64,000 bases of DNA. Origin: Rhytidiadelphus loreus. Lineage: Eukaryota > Streptophyta > Bryopsida > Hypnales > Hylocomiaceae. This document shows positions 36,301-43,115 of this stretch, piece by piece; the first letter of the stretch is position 1, and each line of letters starts with the position of its first letter. Location: assembly GCA_947034895.1 (NCBI GenBank), contig OX344762.1:28934760-28998759 (forward strand). The letters run 5' to 3'. Made by a program: the position numbers and the translations under genes. The notes under the pieces were generated by a model. It was not told where the DNA came from and did not search any database. It saw only the letters and a list, made by a program, of their open reading frames with translations.

Positions 36301-36695
36301 TACTAAAAATGAATTTGTTCCAAATTTGTTTTGAAGCCTTATTTTTTAATTCAACTAACATTATTCCTCAAATTTATATACAATTAATTTATGAATCATT
36401 GGATCTTATCATTAAATTTATATGATCAATTTGAATCATTGGATCTTATCATTTTTGCAAGTGAGATAAGAGGTTTATGTGAACACTATATAATCTAATG
36501 TTTTATTGATGAAATGTAGGTCCTTCATTACAAACAACTTACAATGATGGTCGTCAAACATTTTATAGTGATGACATGAATTTACAATTTCAACAACAAG
36601 GATTGTATGATAATTATGGAATCCCTTATGAATCACAACTTCAAATTTATCAAGATTTTAATCCAACAACTACTTATTCAAATCAAATGACTTAA
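2118..36695 (+). CDS. HAP2/GCS1: HAP2/GCS1 gamete membrane fusogen, 5'-partial, 14 exons
   Basis: HAP2/GCS1 is the sperm or minus-gamete single-pass membrane protein that merges gamete plasma membranes; its ectodomain has the class II fusogen fold. Coding exons read by eye: 2118-2181, 3943-4054, 8381-8519, 17660-17847, 19138-19203, 19520-19632, 20711-20828, 21980-22015, 27451-27544, 27902-27990, 30903-31045, 32480-32574, 35584-36252, 36520-36695. All junctions are GT-AG, phases match at every junction, and 699 codons run to TAA at 36693-36695. Family landmarks in order: SCLRF (fusion domain), FTLDGNECNKIGISYSGF (HAP2 core), SPGKI..TVPTFEA, paired Cys of domain III, a Cys-rich stem, one membrane helix and a long cytosolic tail. 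The first exon begins inside a codon, so signal peptide and domain I exons are upstream of the window. The 19203 donor could be 19209 (+2 codons). Family identity is near certain; single junctions are less so. Confidence 0.93.
2182..3942 (+). other. HAP2 intron (1.76 kb)
   Basis: AT-rich intron with a (TA)n run at 2341-2367. No further exon or element recognised. A micro-exon restoring the missing loop residues cannot be excluded by eye. Confidence 0.7.
2341..2367. repeat. (TA)n microsatellite
   Basis: About 13 uninterrupted TA units inside a HAP2 intron. Confidence 0.9.
3943..4054 (+). CDS. HAP2/GCS1: HAP2 exon: beta-strand after the fusion loops
   Basis: The acceptor is attatttag and the donor caa|gtaatt. 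The first base completes the Trp codon of the preceding exon, then YFGFTIREPSMQF...GQ follows for 37 codons, ending in phase 0. In plant HAP2 this position reads Trp-Phe-His-Val-Phe-Gly-Ile-Gly..Ser-Leu-Gly-Phe-Ser-Val. Here the loop is about ten residues shorter, while the Asn/Asp-rich stretch further on is longer than in angiosperms. Confidence 0.72.
4055..8380 (+). other. HAP2 intron (4.3 kb)
   Basis: AT-rich sequence without recognisable exons or intact elements. The short open frame at 7438-7632 has no family resemblance. Near 6240-6350 a short direct repeat (caaattgtatagtcaaattta) occurs twice. Confidence 0.65.
8381..8519 (+). CDS. HAP2/GCS1: HAP2 exon: domain II (LAGDF..FPQLSSMFLVQP)
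   Basis: Encodes ELLIVSPSRREVVSKDG, then MCLVALAGDF and a Ser/Phe-rich strand ending FLVQPPA. From the leading Glu to GDF the residue spacing equals that of angiosperm HAP2, which supports the weak acceptor cttgaag at 8380. The donor is caa|gtgagg (phase 1). Confidence 0.82.
10575..10730. repeat. Diverged short direct repeat
   Basis: The string tatacatacctcaaacacc...ggaatgtcac (about 10589-10625) recurs in altered form as tatgtataccccaaaccaacc...gaatctgccac (about 10670-10710). This looks like an old internal duplication or part of a decayed element. Confidence 0.35.
11340..12350. mobile_element. G+C-richer block, probable decayed transposable element
   Basis: Composition changes sharply from the flanking AT-rich intron. 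Motifs such as ggcgaac recur (near 11392 and 11662), and a short 'aacttcatcca' string recurs. No coding frame, terminal repeats or primer-binding site could be fixed, so class and borders are open. Confidence 0.3.
12089..12138. repeat. 50-bp perfect direct repeat, copy 1
   Basis: Identical over 50 bases to 13459-13508 (begins ttttgaaattttgaattg, ends ataatgtga). The identity stops abruptly on both sides. The interval between copy starts is 1370 bases. Confidence 0.9.
13459..13508. repeat. 50-bp perfect direct repeat, copy 2
   Basis: Partner of 12089-12138. The 1320 bases between the copies contain G+C-richer sequence unlike the intron around them, as if inserted or duplicated together with one copy. 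Confidence 0.9.
14282..14580. repeat. Diverged direct duplication, copy 1
   Basis: Shares with 14800-15008, in order, ttgcatattgtgtgtctatt, ttgctttgtagaa, tattctt.a..ttacatttgg, cataggttgtag-like, catctt.taat and ttcatg. Copy 2 lacks about 95 internal bases. Confidence 0.6.
14800..15008. repeat. Diverged direct duplication, copy 2
   Basis: Shortened partner of 14282-14580. Both copies keep a T-rich tract ending ctttgtag, which resembles a splice acceptor, so the ancestor may have been a gene fragment or element with an intron. That part is inference. Confidence 0.55.
15474..15762 (+). repeat. Dispersed repeat, inverted partner of 25603-25905
   Basis: Read on +, it shows aattaattaattcac, gaattgtgcttgt, tatacccccc, gaaagttgttgt, many tat-rich words, and aaatcctaa..agccaagattatct. 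The reverse complement of 25603-25905 shows the same words in the same order. Identity is moderate, with indels. Confidence 0.7.
17660..17847 (+). CDS. HAP2/GCS1: HAP2 exon: HAP2-GCS1 core motif
   Basis: The diagnostic exon of the family. After the acceptor tttattag it encodes NALSYAEIKKQWMILRDNF, then FTLDGNECNKIGISYSGF and three conserved Cys (ECNK, QKCNE, NTCLAS) before ending ..KDYWD at gtaagt. This is the most conserved part of the Pfam HAP2-GCS1 domain. The open frame runs upstream into the intron, but the upstream Met at 17596 is not a real start. Confidence 0.95.
17848..19137 (+). other. HAP2 intron (1.3 kb)
   Basis: AT-rich. A short direct duplication, tagttttgaataataatttagtag, occurs twice in tandem at about 18241-18288. 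Nothing else recognised. Confidence 0.7.
19138..19203 (+). CDS. HAP2/GCS1: HAP2 exon: post-core linker
   Basis: Short exon after attcag, reading RELIELNHGTPKSSAIVYGD. The spacing Leu-x-x-Leu-x-x-Gly-x-Pro resembles the family pattern Arg-Ile-x-x-Gly-x-x-Pro at this point. Two in-phase donors lie six bases apart (gtaaaa at 19204, gtagat at 19210), so two codons are optional. Confidence 0.68.
19520..19632 (+). CDS. HAP2/GCS1: HAP2 exon: VTEV..VEVEAADVEFV strand pair
   Basis: The acceptor is atattgcag and the donor gtaaaa, ending inside an Arg codon. It reads SFSDDANRQVFGIVVTEVM, then a beta-rich Val/Glu stretch ending AADVEFVVNR. This matches the plant HAP2 pattern Ser-Ile-Gly-Val-Thr-Glu followed by Ala-Asp-Asp-Ile-Glu-Tyr-Val in order and spacing. 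Confidence 0.9.
19633..21979 (+). other. Two HAP2 introns around exon 20711-20828
   Basis: Introns 19633-20710 and 20829-21979 are AT-rich with no recognisable elements or additional exons. Confidence 0.7.
20711..20828 (+). CDS. HAP2/GCS1: HAP2 exon: SPGKI..TVPTFEA (start of domain III)
   Basis: The first base completes the split Arg codon. Then SPGKILSSTVPTFEASTRYG and VVIQNTGTIPSEYRVQ follow, ending in phase 0 at gtattt. The Ser-Pro-Gly-Lys-Ile and Pro-Thr-Phe-Glu-Ala motifs match plant HAP2 position by position. Confidence 0.94.
21980..22015 (+). CDS. HAP2/GCS1: HAP2 36-nt exon (VHGCSSGIMDPE)
   Basis: Tiny 12-codon exon, phase 0 on both sides, between the acceptor gtttatag and the donor gtgagc. 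It supplies a conserved domain III Cys (family pattern Phe-Asp-Cys-Ser-x-Gly). It is flanked by introns of 1.15 and 5.4 kb. Confidence 0.8.
25603..25905 (-). repeat. Dispersed repeat, inverted partner of 15474-15762
   Basis: On the - strand it carries the same ordered words as 15474-15762 (ttaattaattcac, aattgtgcttgt, tatacccccac, gaaagttgttgt, aaatcctaa, agccaagatcatct). The copies face each other across five HAP2 exons. Confidence 0.7.
27339..27392. repeat. (TA)27 microsatellite
   Basis: Uninterrupted TA run of about 27 units, ending 58 bases before the acceptor of HAP2 exon 27451-27544. Likely length-variable, and close enough to the exon to matter for splicing. Confidence 0.95.
27451..27544 (+). 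CDS. HAP2/GCS1: HAP2 exon: domain III strand
   Basis: Acceptor ttttgaag, donor gttagt (phase 1). It encodes EKQLTVAPGAIVTLVFQLET and then a segment ending RSCT. It has the same length as the homologous plant segment that ends Tyr-Ile-Cys-Thr. A (TA)n tract ends about 58 bases upstream of the acceptor. Confidence 0.88.
27628..27759. mobile_element. 132-bp Tourist-like (PIF/Harbinger) MITE
   Basis: The element starts GGGGCACTTTACACTAT and ends ATAGTGTTAAGTGCCCC, inverted termini with one mismatch over 17 bases. It is flanked by a direct TTA on each side (27625-27627, 27760-27762), the 3-bp target duplication of PIF/Harbinger elements. The inner halves are also partly inverted (ccaatca / tgattgg). 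It fills much of a 357-base HAP2 intron. Confidence 0.8.
27902..27990 (+). CDS. HAP2/GCS1: HAP2 exon: KCDFQTSATDF
   Basis: Acceptor ctgacag, which is the only one giving the required two-base completion (g+tg = Val); donor gtcttt. It encodes DLLDSFANIIGNSKCDFQTS, ending GSQ. The spacing from the previous Cys-Thr to this Cys is identical to angiosperm HAP2. Confidence 0.87.
27991..30902 (+). other. HAP2 intron (2.9 kb)
   Basis: AT-rich intron with a small perfect hairpin at 28446-28475. Short ORFs on the - strand (near 28025 and 29251) show no family features. Confidence 0.65.
28446..28475. repeat. Short perfect hairpin
   Basis: Arms ggtccctttt and aaaagggacc (10 bp) around a 10-base loop containing a BamHI-like ggatcc. 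It may be a remnant of a small TIR element. No function is inferred. Confidence 0.6.
30903..31045 (+). CDS. HAP2/GCS1: HAP2 exon: juxtamembrane stem
   Basis: Acceptor attcatag, donor gtatgt (phase 2). It reads SGEIRDPTPLSNYTDSWSF, then NPKTWLKGISNFLGGIGSSI and ends FGSC. The family has an equivalent amphipathic stem (Trp/Phe/Ile-rich) ending in a Thr-Cys just before the Cys-rich segment. Confidence 0.85.
31046..32479 (+). other. HAP2 intron (1.4 kb) carrying the palindrome
   Basis: Besides the palindrome, a small tandem duplication (ctctaaatatatat.gaaagaa) lies just left of it at about 31609-31643, and a (TAA)n run at about 32421-32437. No other content recognised. Confidence 0.65.
31644..31778. 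repeat. Near-perfect palindrome with 61-bp arms
   Basis: Arms 31644-31704 and 31718-31778 are reverse complements with a single mismatch (31652/31770), separated by 13 bases. It lies in the HAP2 intron before the membrane-helix exon. Such perfect arms imply a recent inverted duplication, a foldback MITE or a small-RNA hairpin. No clear target duplication was seen. Confidence 0.92.
32480..32574 (+). CDS. HAP2/GCS1: HAP2 exon: Cys-rich stem and start of the membrane helix
   Basis: Acceptor tatttgcag, donor gtacca (phase 1). It encodes QCSFFNIICSIRRLCWSN, then LVRIIGIILLIVG. The pattern Cys-Ser-x-Phe-x(4)-Cys-x(5)-Cys just before the membrane helix is a HAP2 hallmark. The helix continues across the splice junction into the next exon (GILALGFF). 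Confidence 0.9.
32575..35583 (+). other. HAP2 intron (3.0 kb)
   Basis: AT-rich, no recognised exon or element. The short - strand ORF at 34074-34268 lacks any supporting feature. Confidence 0.65.
35584..36252 (+). CDS. HAP2/GCS1: HAP2 exon: end of the membrane helix, basic then poly-Glu cytosolic tail
   Basis: Long exon (222 whole codons) after ttttgtag. It starts by finishing the membrane helix (ILALGFFNKYGFLLKIF), then a Cys-containing, Lys-rich stretch of about 95 residues, an Asp/Glu-rich stretch, and 36 residues of which 33 are Glu (36102-36209, GAA/GAG mixed). The last codon is split at donor gtaaaa. Angiosperm HAP2 tails are instead His-rich, as I recall them. Mixed Glu codons argue against very recent slippage of a pure trinucleotide repeat. 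The Ser-rich reading on the other strand is an antisense artefact. Confidence 0.82.
36520..36695 (+). CDS. HAP2/GCS1: HAP2 last exon: Gln/Tyr/Asn-rich C-terminus
   Basis: Acceptor gaaatgtag; the first two bases complete a Gly codon. Fifty-seven codons rich in Gln, Tyr, Asn and Thr (…NLQFQQQGLYDNYGIPYESQ…) are open up to TAA. Open frame in such AT-rich DNA, starting exactly at an in-phase acceptor, supports the exon. I recognise no domain in it. Confidence 0.75.
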
Positions 36696-36751
36696 ATTGG
36701 TTACATCAATTTGCAAAAAAAACAACCAATCTAACAAGGTGTGACAAAAAT

Positions 36752-36757
36752 AATAAA
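36752..36757 (+). promoter_or_regulatory. Candidate poly(A) signal AATAAA for HAP2
   Basis: A canonical AATAAA lies 57 bases after the HAP2 stop codon, followed by a T-rich stretch. The placement is plausible, but AATAAA is common by chance in DNA of this composition. Confidence 0.4.
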
Positions 36758-39486
36758 TGTCTTTTTAGCAATCACACATGTGACTACTATGGTCTCAAAT
36801 TTGTGGTGATTATTTTCTTTTAGAGTTCCTTAGGATTTTTGTAGCCTTAGTAGAAATGTCATCATCATTGTAGAATGGTTGAATTCTTTTAGATCAAAGC
36901 AAAATTAAATGGTATTATAAAACTTAAAAAATGTTGAATAACTTTAATTAATTCACTCAAATGAATGTTGATGAATGAAATATAACATCCTTCATTTGGG
37001 TGGATGAAAAAAACTCAAATAGTATTGCATAGAATCATTAGAGTAGATTATGTGATATAGCGACAAAAAAGTTTTACTATAGAATTAGGATGGAGAGGTT
37101 TCAAGTGAGTCTTGTGAAACTTTTCATTACACCTTGTTAAAAAAATACATATAGACCTCCTAGAAAGATCAAGCCTAGAATAATTCTCTAAAGGCTATTT
37201 ATCATTATAACCCAAATCTTGTTCTCCAAGTCTGACTTCTAGGCCAAATCTCAACATTCTTGGATTGTAGGAGGCAAATAAAAAAATATTAAGTAGGACT
37301 TGGAGCTTCACAGTGTGAAGAACAATGTCTAAATTCTAAGTCCTAAGTTTTCTTATGTATAATATTCTATGGAAAATGTGTATTCCAAAATGGATCAAAA
37401 GTCAAAAATATTATTACAGGGGCATTTTTTGTGAACAAATTATAATGGACAAATTTCTAAATAAATTCAACCCATAAGGATGCTTGATTTAGTGTTATTT
37501 TTCTCACATTATTTACAAAATCATAGATGGAACTTAGAGCCAAAGTTGGGTCTCGACATTTGCTAGATTCAATTTAAGCTCAAAATTCTACTTTTTTGGA
37601 GCCTAAACCTCCAAAATGTAATGTCTTATAGGCATGTTTTTAGTGCACCAAGCCTTAGACCCTAGGACATAGTATAAAGTCCTTTGTCCTAGTATTGAAC
37701 TCTCTGACAATCAAATTTCAAAAATAAAGTAGGACTTGGGATGTAATGAGAACTGTCCATTTGTACGAGAATCAAAAAAGTGTAAAATCTCAAGAAAATG
37801 GATATAATGACATTTAAATAGTTAATAGATTAAATTAAATTAACAAAAAAAAAAAAAATTGAAAATTCCTATGAGTCTATTGGAAATGGAATCCTATCAA
37901 AAAGCGACGACTATTCATTTTTAGATATCCAAAAATATGTGCACAAGAAGATGTTGCAAGCAATCAAAGGGTACTCTCTAAAAAGCATGAGTATTGAGCC
38001 ACGCTAAAGTTTCAACATGGTGAGAAATTCGTCAAGTAGGCATGACGTTAGACAATTGTCAGGAATACATTGAGAAAGTAAATGAACTTGTTTTTATTGA
38101 TTGCAACAAAATGATAACCACATTGACACCAAGTTCAAGTAATAGAAGTCAAATGAATAGACATAGGATAATTGTGTCAACTCAAGAGTAGTCATAATAT
38201 GGATACATGTCAATTATATTGATTGACTTTCAAGAGTCATCTTTCTTTTAAGCTTAATGATAATCAACAATATAAGCATTTTCAACAAAGTACTACTTTA
38301 AGGACCATTAACTAGAAACTTGTTAATAAATTATAAAAATATTTTAGATAAATCTTGATATATTGTTTTCAAAGAATTTGTTCTTATGAGATCAATGACA
38401 ATCAACAATATAAACTTTCTTGAACAAAATATTTCAAAATGTATTAGACATTGTGAAGTCATAGTACTAAACATGTTCCAGGTAAACATTAAAATCATAT
38501 GTTCTTTTTAAGATGAAGCTTGAGAATAAATAATTTTAAAGGAAATACATAGTGTGCACCATTGACAAAGTTGATCGGCAAAGAAACAACACGAGCAAGA
38601 AACAATAGCACCATTGAAGTAGTCCTTGAGAACACCACTTTGGTTGCTCTAGAGGATTCCATTTAAATAAGCTAGGAACTCTTTTGAGCCACAATGTTAC
38701 TTGTTTGAGCCACCATTGGAATTCAAGTTCTACTTAGTTTAGCATGGTGCAAATCAAAACATGAGAGCATTGTAGGTTGAAGTGTGGGGCGTAGATTGTG
38801 GAGTGGCTTGCACTGAAGAATGCCACGATCTTCAACTAGTAGGATGTGACAACTCCCTTGGAAGTGCCAAACCATTTGTTGGGGCAATGTGCTATGCCCT
38901 AGTGGGATGCTATGAAGGTCTACAACTTGTCATCCCCAAAACTTGTTTATTTGTGGATGTAGAGTGACTACAATTATCTTCATATATTGTTAGAGTAGCT
39001 ACAAATATGCACTTATATGCATAGGTGACAAAGATATCTATAGCCTCATATTTTGATATTAGTGCCATGATGTCCATCATGCAAGACCTGTCCTTGAAAA
39101 AATCATGTAACTCAAGTCTCTTACAAGTCTACCACCATCTTAGCAATGACAACTTGGTATTCACCCAATAGCCTTTACGATGATTTAATTAATGATGCAC
39201 TTTGGCTTTCATTTGGTTAAGTAGCTCCAACTCTTTGCTTTTCTATGACCTCCATCAATTTTTGGAATTCTATATGCCTCTTTAGTAAATTCTAGCTAGA
39301 AGTATACATTTGTACAAATGAAGATTATAATAGATTGGAGAACAATTTGAAAGTAAAAGTACATCACTAGTAGAAAACAATGTCCAAATCAACATGTTTT
39401 GTTGATTTGGATAGTTTGATGTGGAGATGACTTAAAAAAATTGTATGATTCAATTTGGATATATTTTGTTGCTTGAAACAGTTTAT

Positions 39487-40400
39487 CCCCTAAAGTCCAA
39501 AGCCATTTTCTGTCAAAAACCACTCAAAACTGCCATTTTTACTGCGTTTGTCCAAAAAAAAAAAAAAAACTTTTTTTGGAACTAAACCGTAGGATCTTGA
39601 ACTTTACTTATTTGAGATTATGTGGTAAACATTTCATGAAGTTTGACCATACAAATTGAGAGATATGAGCATTCAAAGTTGAAAAAACAAGTTTTTTTGA
39701 ACACTAGACTGTAATTTTAGATGACTTTGATTTCTATTTGTGGAAAAAATGTGCACTATGGAATTTGAATTTAAAATTTGTTTTGTTGAAGAATTGAGTT
39801 GGGAGTCTAGAATTTAAAAAAAAAAAATAACAACTTGATTTTCATACTTCAAAAAATTGTCAAGTAGAAGTAGCTCGAAGATTGAAAGAAAAACTAAATT
39901 GTTAATAGCTCTTAGATGGGATCGAAATACAATTATCCCAATGGTGAGATTGTTCTAGCAAGCAAACTTAACCTTTTCAAAAAAAAAATTAAAAAATTAA
40001 AAAATTGCATACTGAAATGAATCCTATAAGTTATTTTTTCAAAAAGACGCTCAGATTGCCCGAAAAATAAGATTGTTCATAACTTTCACATCACTAATCA
40101 AAATGGAATAAATCAAAGCTTCAGATGTAGAAAAAAACATAATCTTTGAGAAAAAAAAATTAAATTTTGAATTTTGAATTTTTGCAATATTTTTTGTGCT
40201 GCCCGCCGAGTTCAGTTCTAGGCTTTTTGTGGTATAACTTTTGCTTCCAGGCACCAATTGAAATAAAAATTATATTCCTACAAAGCTTATCAGATTTTCT
40301 ATCTTCGAAAAAAGTTTCAAGAAATTAGGTAAAATTTCAACCCATAGGAACCTGCCCAAATTCCAAATTGTCCCCGGAGGGGACAATGGGACTTTAGGGG
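39487..40400 (+). mobile_element. 914-bp TTAA-flanked TIR element, family 1 copy B
   Basis: Starts CCCCTAAAGTCC and ends GGACTTTAGGGG, a perfect 12-bp inverted terminus. It is flanked by TTAT (39483-39486) and TTAA (40401-40404). Homologous in order to 54478-55026 and, inverted, to 60562-61469. No coding capacity seen, so non-autonomous. TTAA target and termini starting CCC suggest piggyBac ancestry. A hairpin (40367-40387) sits just inside the right end. Confidence 0.82.
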
Positions 40401-43115
40401 TTAATCCGGATATTGTATATTACTAATGCATTGAAGTCTTCAAATTAGCCAAAAGCAATATGATAATATCTATTATGAGATTATTCAAGACAATTATATC
40501 AAACATCTATGGCAATGAGATTGCAAGAGAGATTTCTGAATGGTTCTCTACAATATAAGTACAAATGCAAATCTAAAAATCAATATCAATTGTTGTAACT
40601 TTCTTGCAACCAATAGTAGTAAAGTTGAAAATTTTATCTTTTTTAATATAGTCTCTATCACTTGCAAGTTCATAACTATGCCATTTTTAGTTTCTTGATT
40701 CAAAATAATGCATCTTAGGCATACTTGGAACATTTAAGAAGTAGAATATGTCCTCCTCTGAATACTTGAATGCAGTTTGTCTAATCCTTTAAAATCCAAA
40801 CATGGTTGCTAATGGGACTTTTTTTGGATAGCTAGAGTCACTTTTTGTTCATAATTGCTCTTAGACTAAGATAGACTAACAAGACACAAAGAGGCTAATG
40901 TTGATCTATTGGTGATACTTCTTTGAATTAAATCATTATTTTATCTTTATCCCATATTTGGGCAAATCTTTTTTCCACTTCCCTTTGTGTAAATCAAAGT
41001 GTCTCTTTCAAGGTCTCTTTTAATAATAGAAATTGCATTTGACAAAATGAACTTACCCATCTACCTTATGAATATGGCTAACTTTCACTAATTTGGTTGT
41101 CTACTCATCACTAAACCATTTAGATTGGCTTTCTTTGGTACAAGAATTTCATATATTCATTGTCTATGTTCACATCTCCTTTATATTGTATCAATTTAGT
41201 GGCTTTAGTTTTCTAATGCTCATTGTTAGATGTTATGAAACAATTTCATTTAAGCTAATAGCTATGTTAGAACCATTTTTTGAGAAGGAATTCTACAATC
41301 CAAGTTTGAATTCTACAATCATTGAATCTTCAAATATATGATGAGTCACATTCATTCCATCACTTGATTCTTTATTTTGGTAGACTTCATCTATAATGAT
41401 GGACATATGGAGTGACAAACTAATAAGACATAATGAAAATTGTTTTGTTTTCTTGAATAGAAGATGTACACAACTTTCCAATTGTTGTTGCTCCCCTTCT
41501 ACTTTCCTATTTAGCATCCTCTTAACTTCTCAATTATTGTGATTGCCCATACTTTTTATTTATTTCACATCCTCTTGACAAATAACATTGGCCATTATCA
41601 CAAGTCTCTTGTCAATAGTAATCTTCATTATTTTACAATTTATGACTTGTGTAGTTGTTTTAATTTTTTTGTTTTGTTTATGTAATCTAAGCATAAATGC
41701 CCTTCCAACTCTTAATCTACCAATTGTATCTTGTCCACAACAATTCCCATGTCTTCAATAGTAGTACAATAGTTATCTATTCCAGCATCAAGATTATCTT
41801 TCTATCCCAAAACATTATTCTTTTGAATCAAGTTTCACAAACAATATTGCAGTATCCAATAAGCAGACTTCCTTTGACAAATTTCTATTAAACCACAATG
41901 CTCACATGCTTCAATTCACAAAAGCATTGATCATGTAGATGAAAAAATCAGAAACTCAAGAGTTTACTTGAATTATCTAATCCACCTATAAAAATGTACA
42001 ATTGCTATTCATATTGATTGGTATCCTCAAACCAACCTTGTACAAGTCCTTGGCAATGTAGGGCAATATATTAGAGCCTTATAAAGTTAAGAAGCAATAA
42101 TGAAAAGAGGAATGGCACAACACCAAAGGAAAATGGAAGCAAATGCAACATACAATGACATTGTGCATTTAAATTGCATACATACAAATGAAGAAGATGA
42201 AAACTCTAGTGATCAGGGAACAAGATAAAGCACACTTTGCCAAATGAAAGATGTATTACAACAATTCCAACTAACCACAAAATTCACATCAATAACTTTT
42301 GGTTGCACCTTTCAAACCCTACATGGTCACCCAACAAATTTTACTTCTCAATTTTATTCCTACAATACATTTTCTTTTATTTAGGATTTGATAAATGGTA
42401 CCACCTAAGCGATTTCAACAAAAAGAATAAAAACTAGAGGCTACAAAATCAAGTTGGCTAAAACCAATTCTTGTTCCTAAATTGCCTTACACTAAGGATT
42501 CACAACCACTAAGTCATAGGACATTACAACAAAATACTTCCCCCAAAAATAAGCACCCACAATGTTGAAAACATTTGACACCAATTTCATTGATCATATT
42601 GTGAAAAACATAAATTCACAAGGGTCCAAATTTTATATCACTGGAGTCAATGAAGAACATTGCATGTGTTCATTGCAACCTAAATAAAATTGGACAGAAA
42701 CAAGTCTACATATGACCTACTCAAAACAATCTCAAAAAAAATAGGACCAAATTAAGACTCTTGTTTTGGGACAGACAGAGTATAAGACACACCATTGAAA
42801 ATATGTACAGTGTGCTCAAGAAAGATCCAAATGGTTTGAGTTACTAGTAGTGGCATGATGGCCTCAAAGCATTTACACCCGCAATCTATGGTTATCAAAA
42901 GAGTTTGTGACTACTCAGCCCTACAATTCCAATATGGCTACAATGTTGAAAATGACGTGGAGAGTAGCAACATGTTTTGTCTATGTGTGATACATGAACA
43001 AAACTCAGAACTTACACATGCAGATTGCAGAGTTAGTATCTGGGTAGTGCAAAATCATGAGGGGGCAAGAATAGCCCCATGGGCAGTGGGCTGGTCAGAA
43101 ATTTGAGATGAGCAT

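Larger units (their letters stand above)
36696..43115. other. Intergenic region between convergent HAP2 and cyclophilin genes
   Basis: Contains the 914-bp TTAA-flanked element at 39487-40400. Stretches at 38500-39330 and 40430-42000 look like decayed repeats (less AT-biased, scattered short open frames), but no reverse transcriptase, integrase or terminal repeats can be made out. The part next to 43115 must include the cyclophilin 3' UTR. Confidence 0.6.

Noticed and set aside
38782..38967. 61-codon ORF rich in Cys and Val
   Set aside because: No recognisable domain, no continuation on either side, and it lies in a decayed repeat-like region.
39365..39420. CACTAGTAGAAAA, similar to CACTA transposon ends, followed by a 10-bp-arm hairpin
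   Set aside because: No opposite CACTA terminus and no 3-bp target duplication could be paired; a similar word at 53449 is equally isolated.
42855..43106. 83-codon ORF on +
   Set aside because: It is antisense to the likely cyclophilin 3' UTR and resembles no family.
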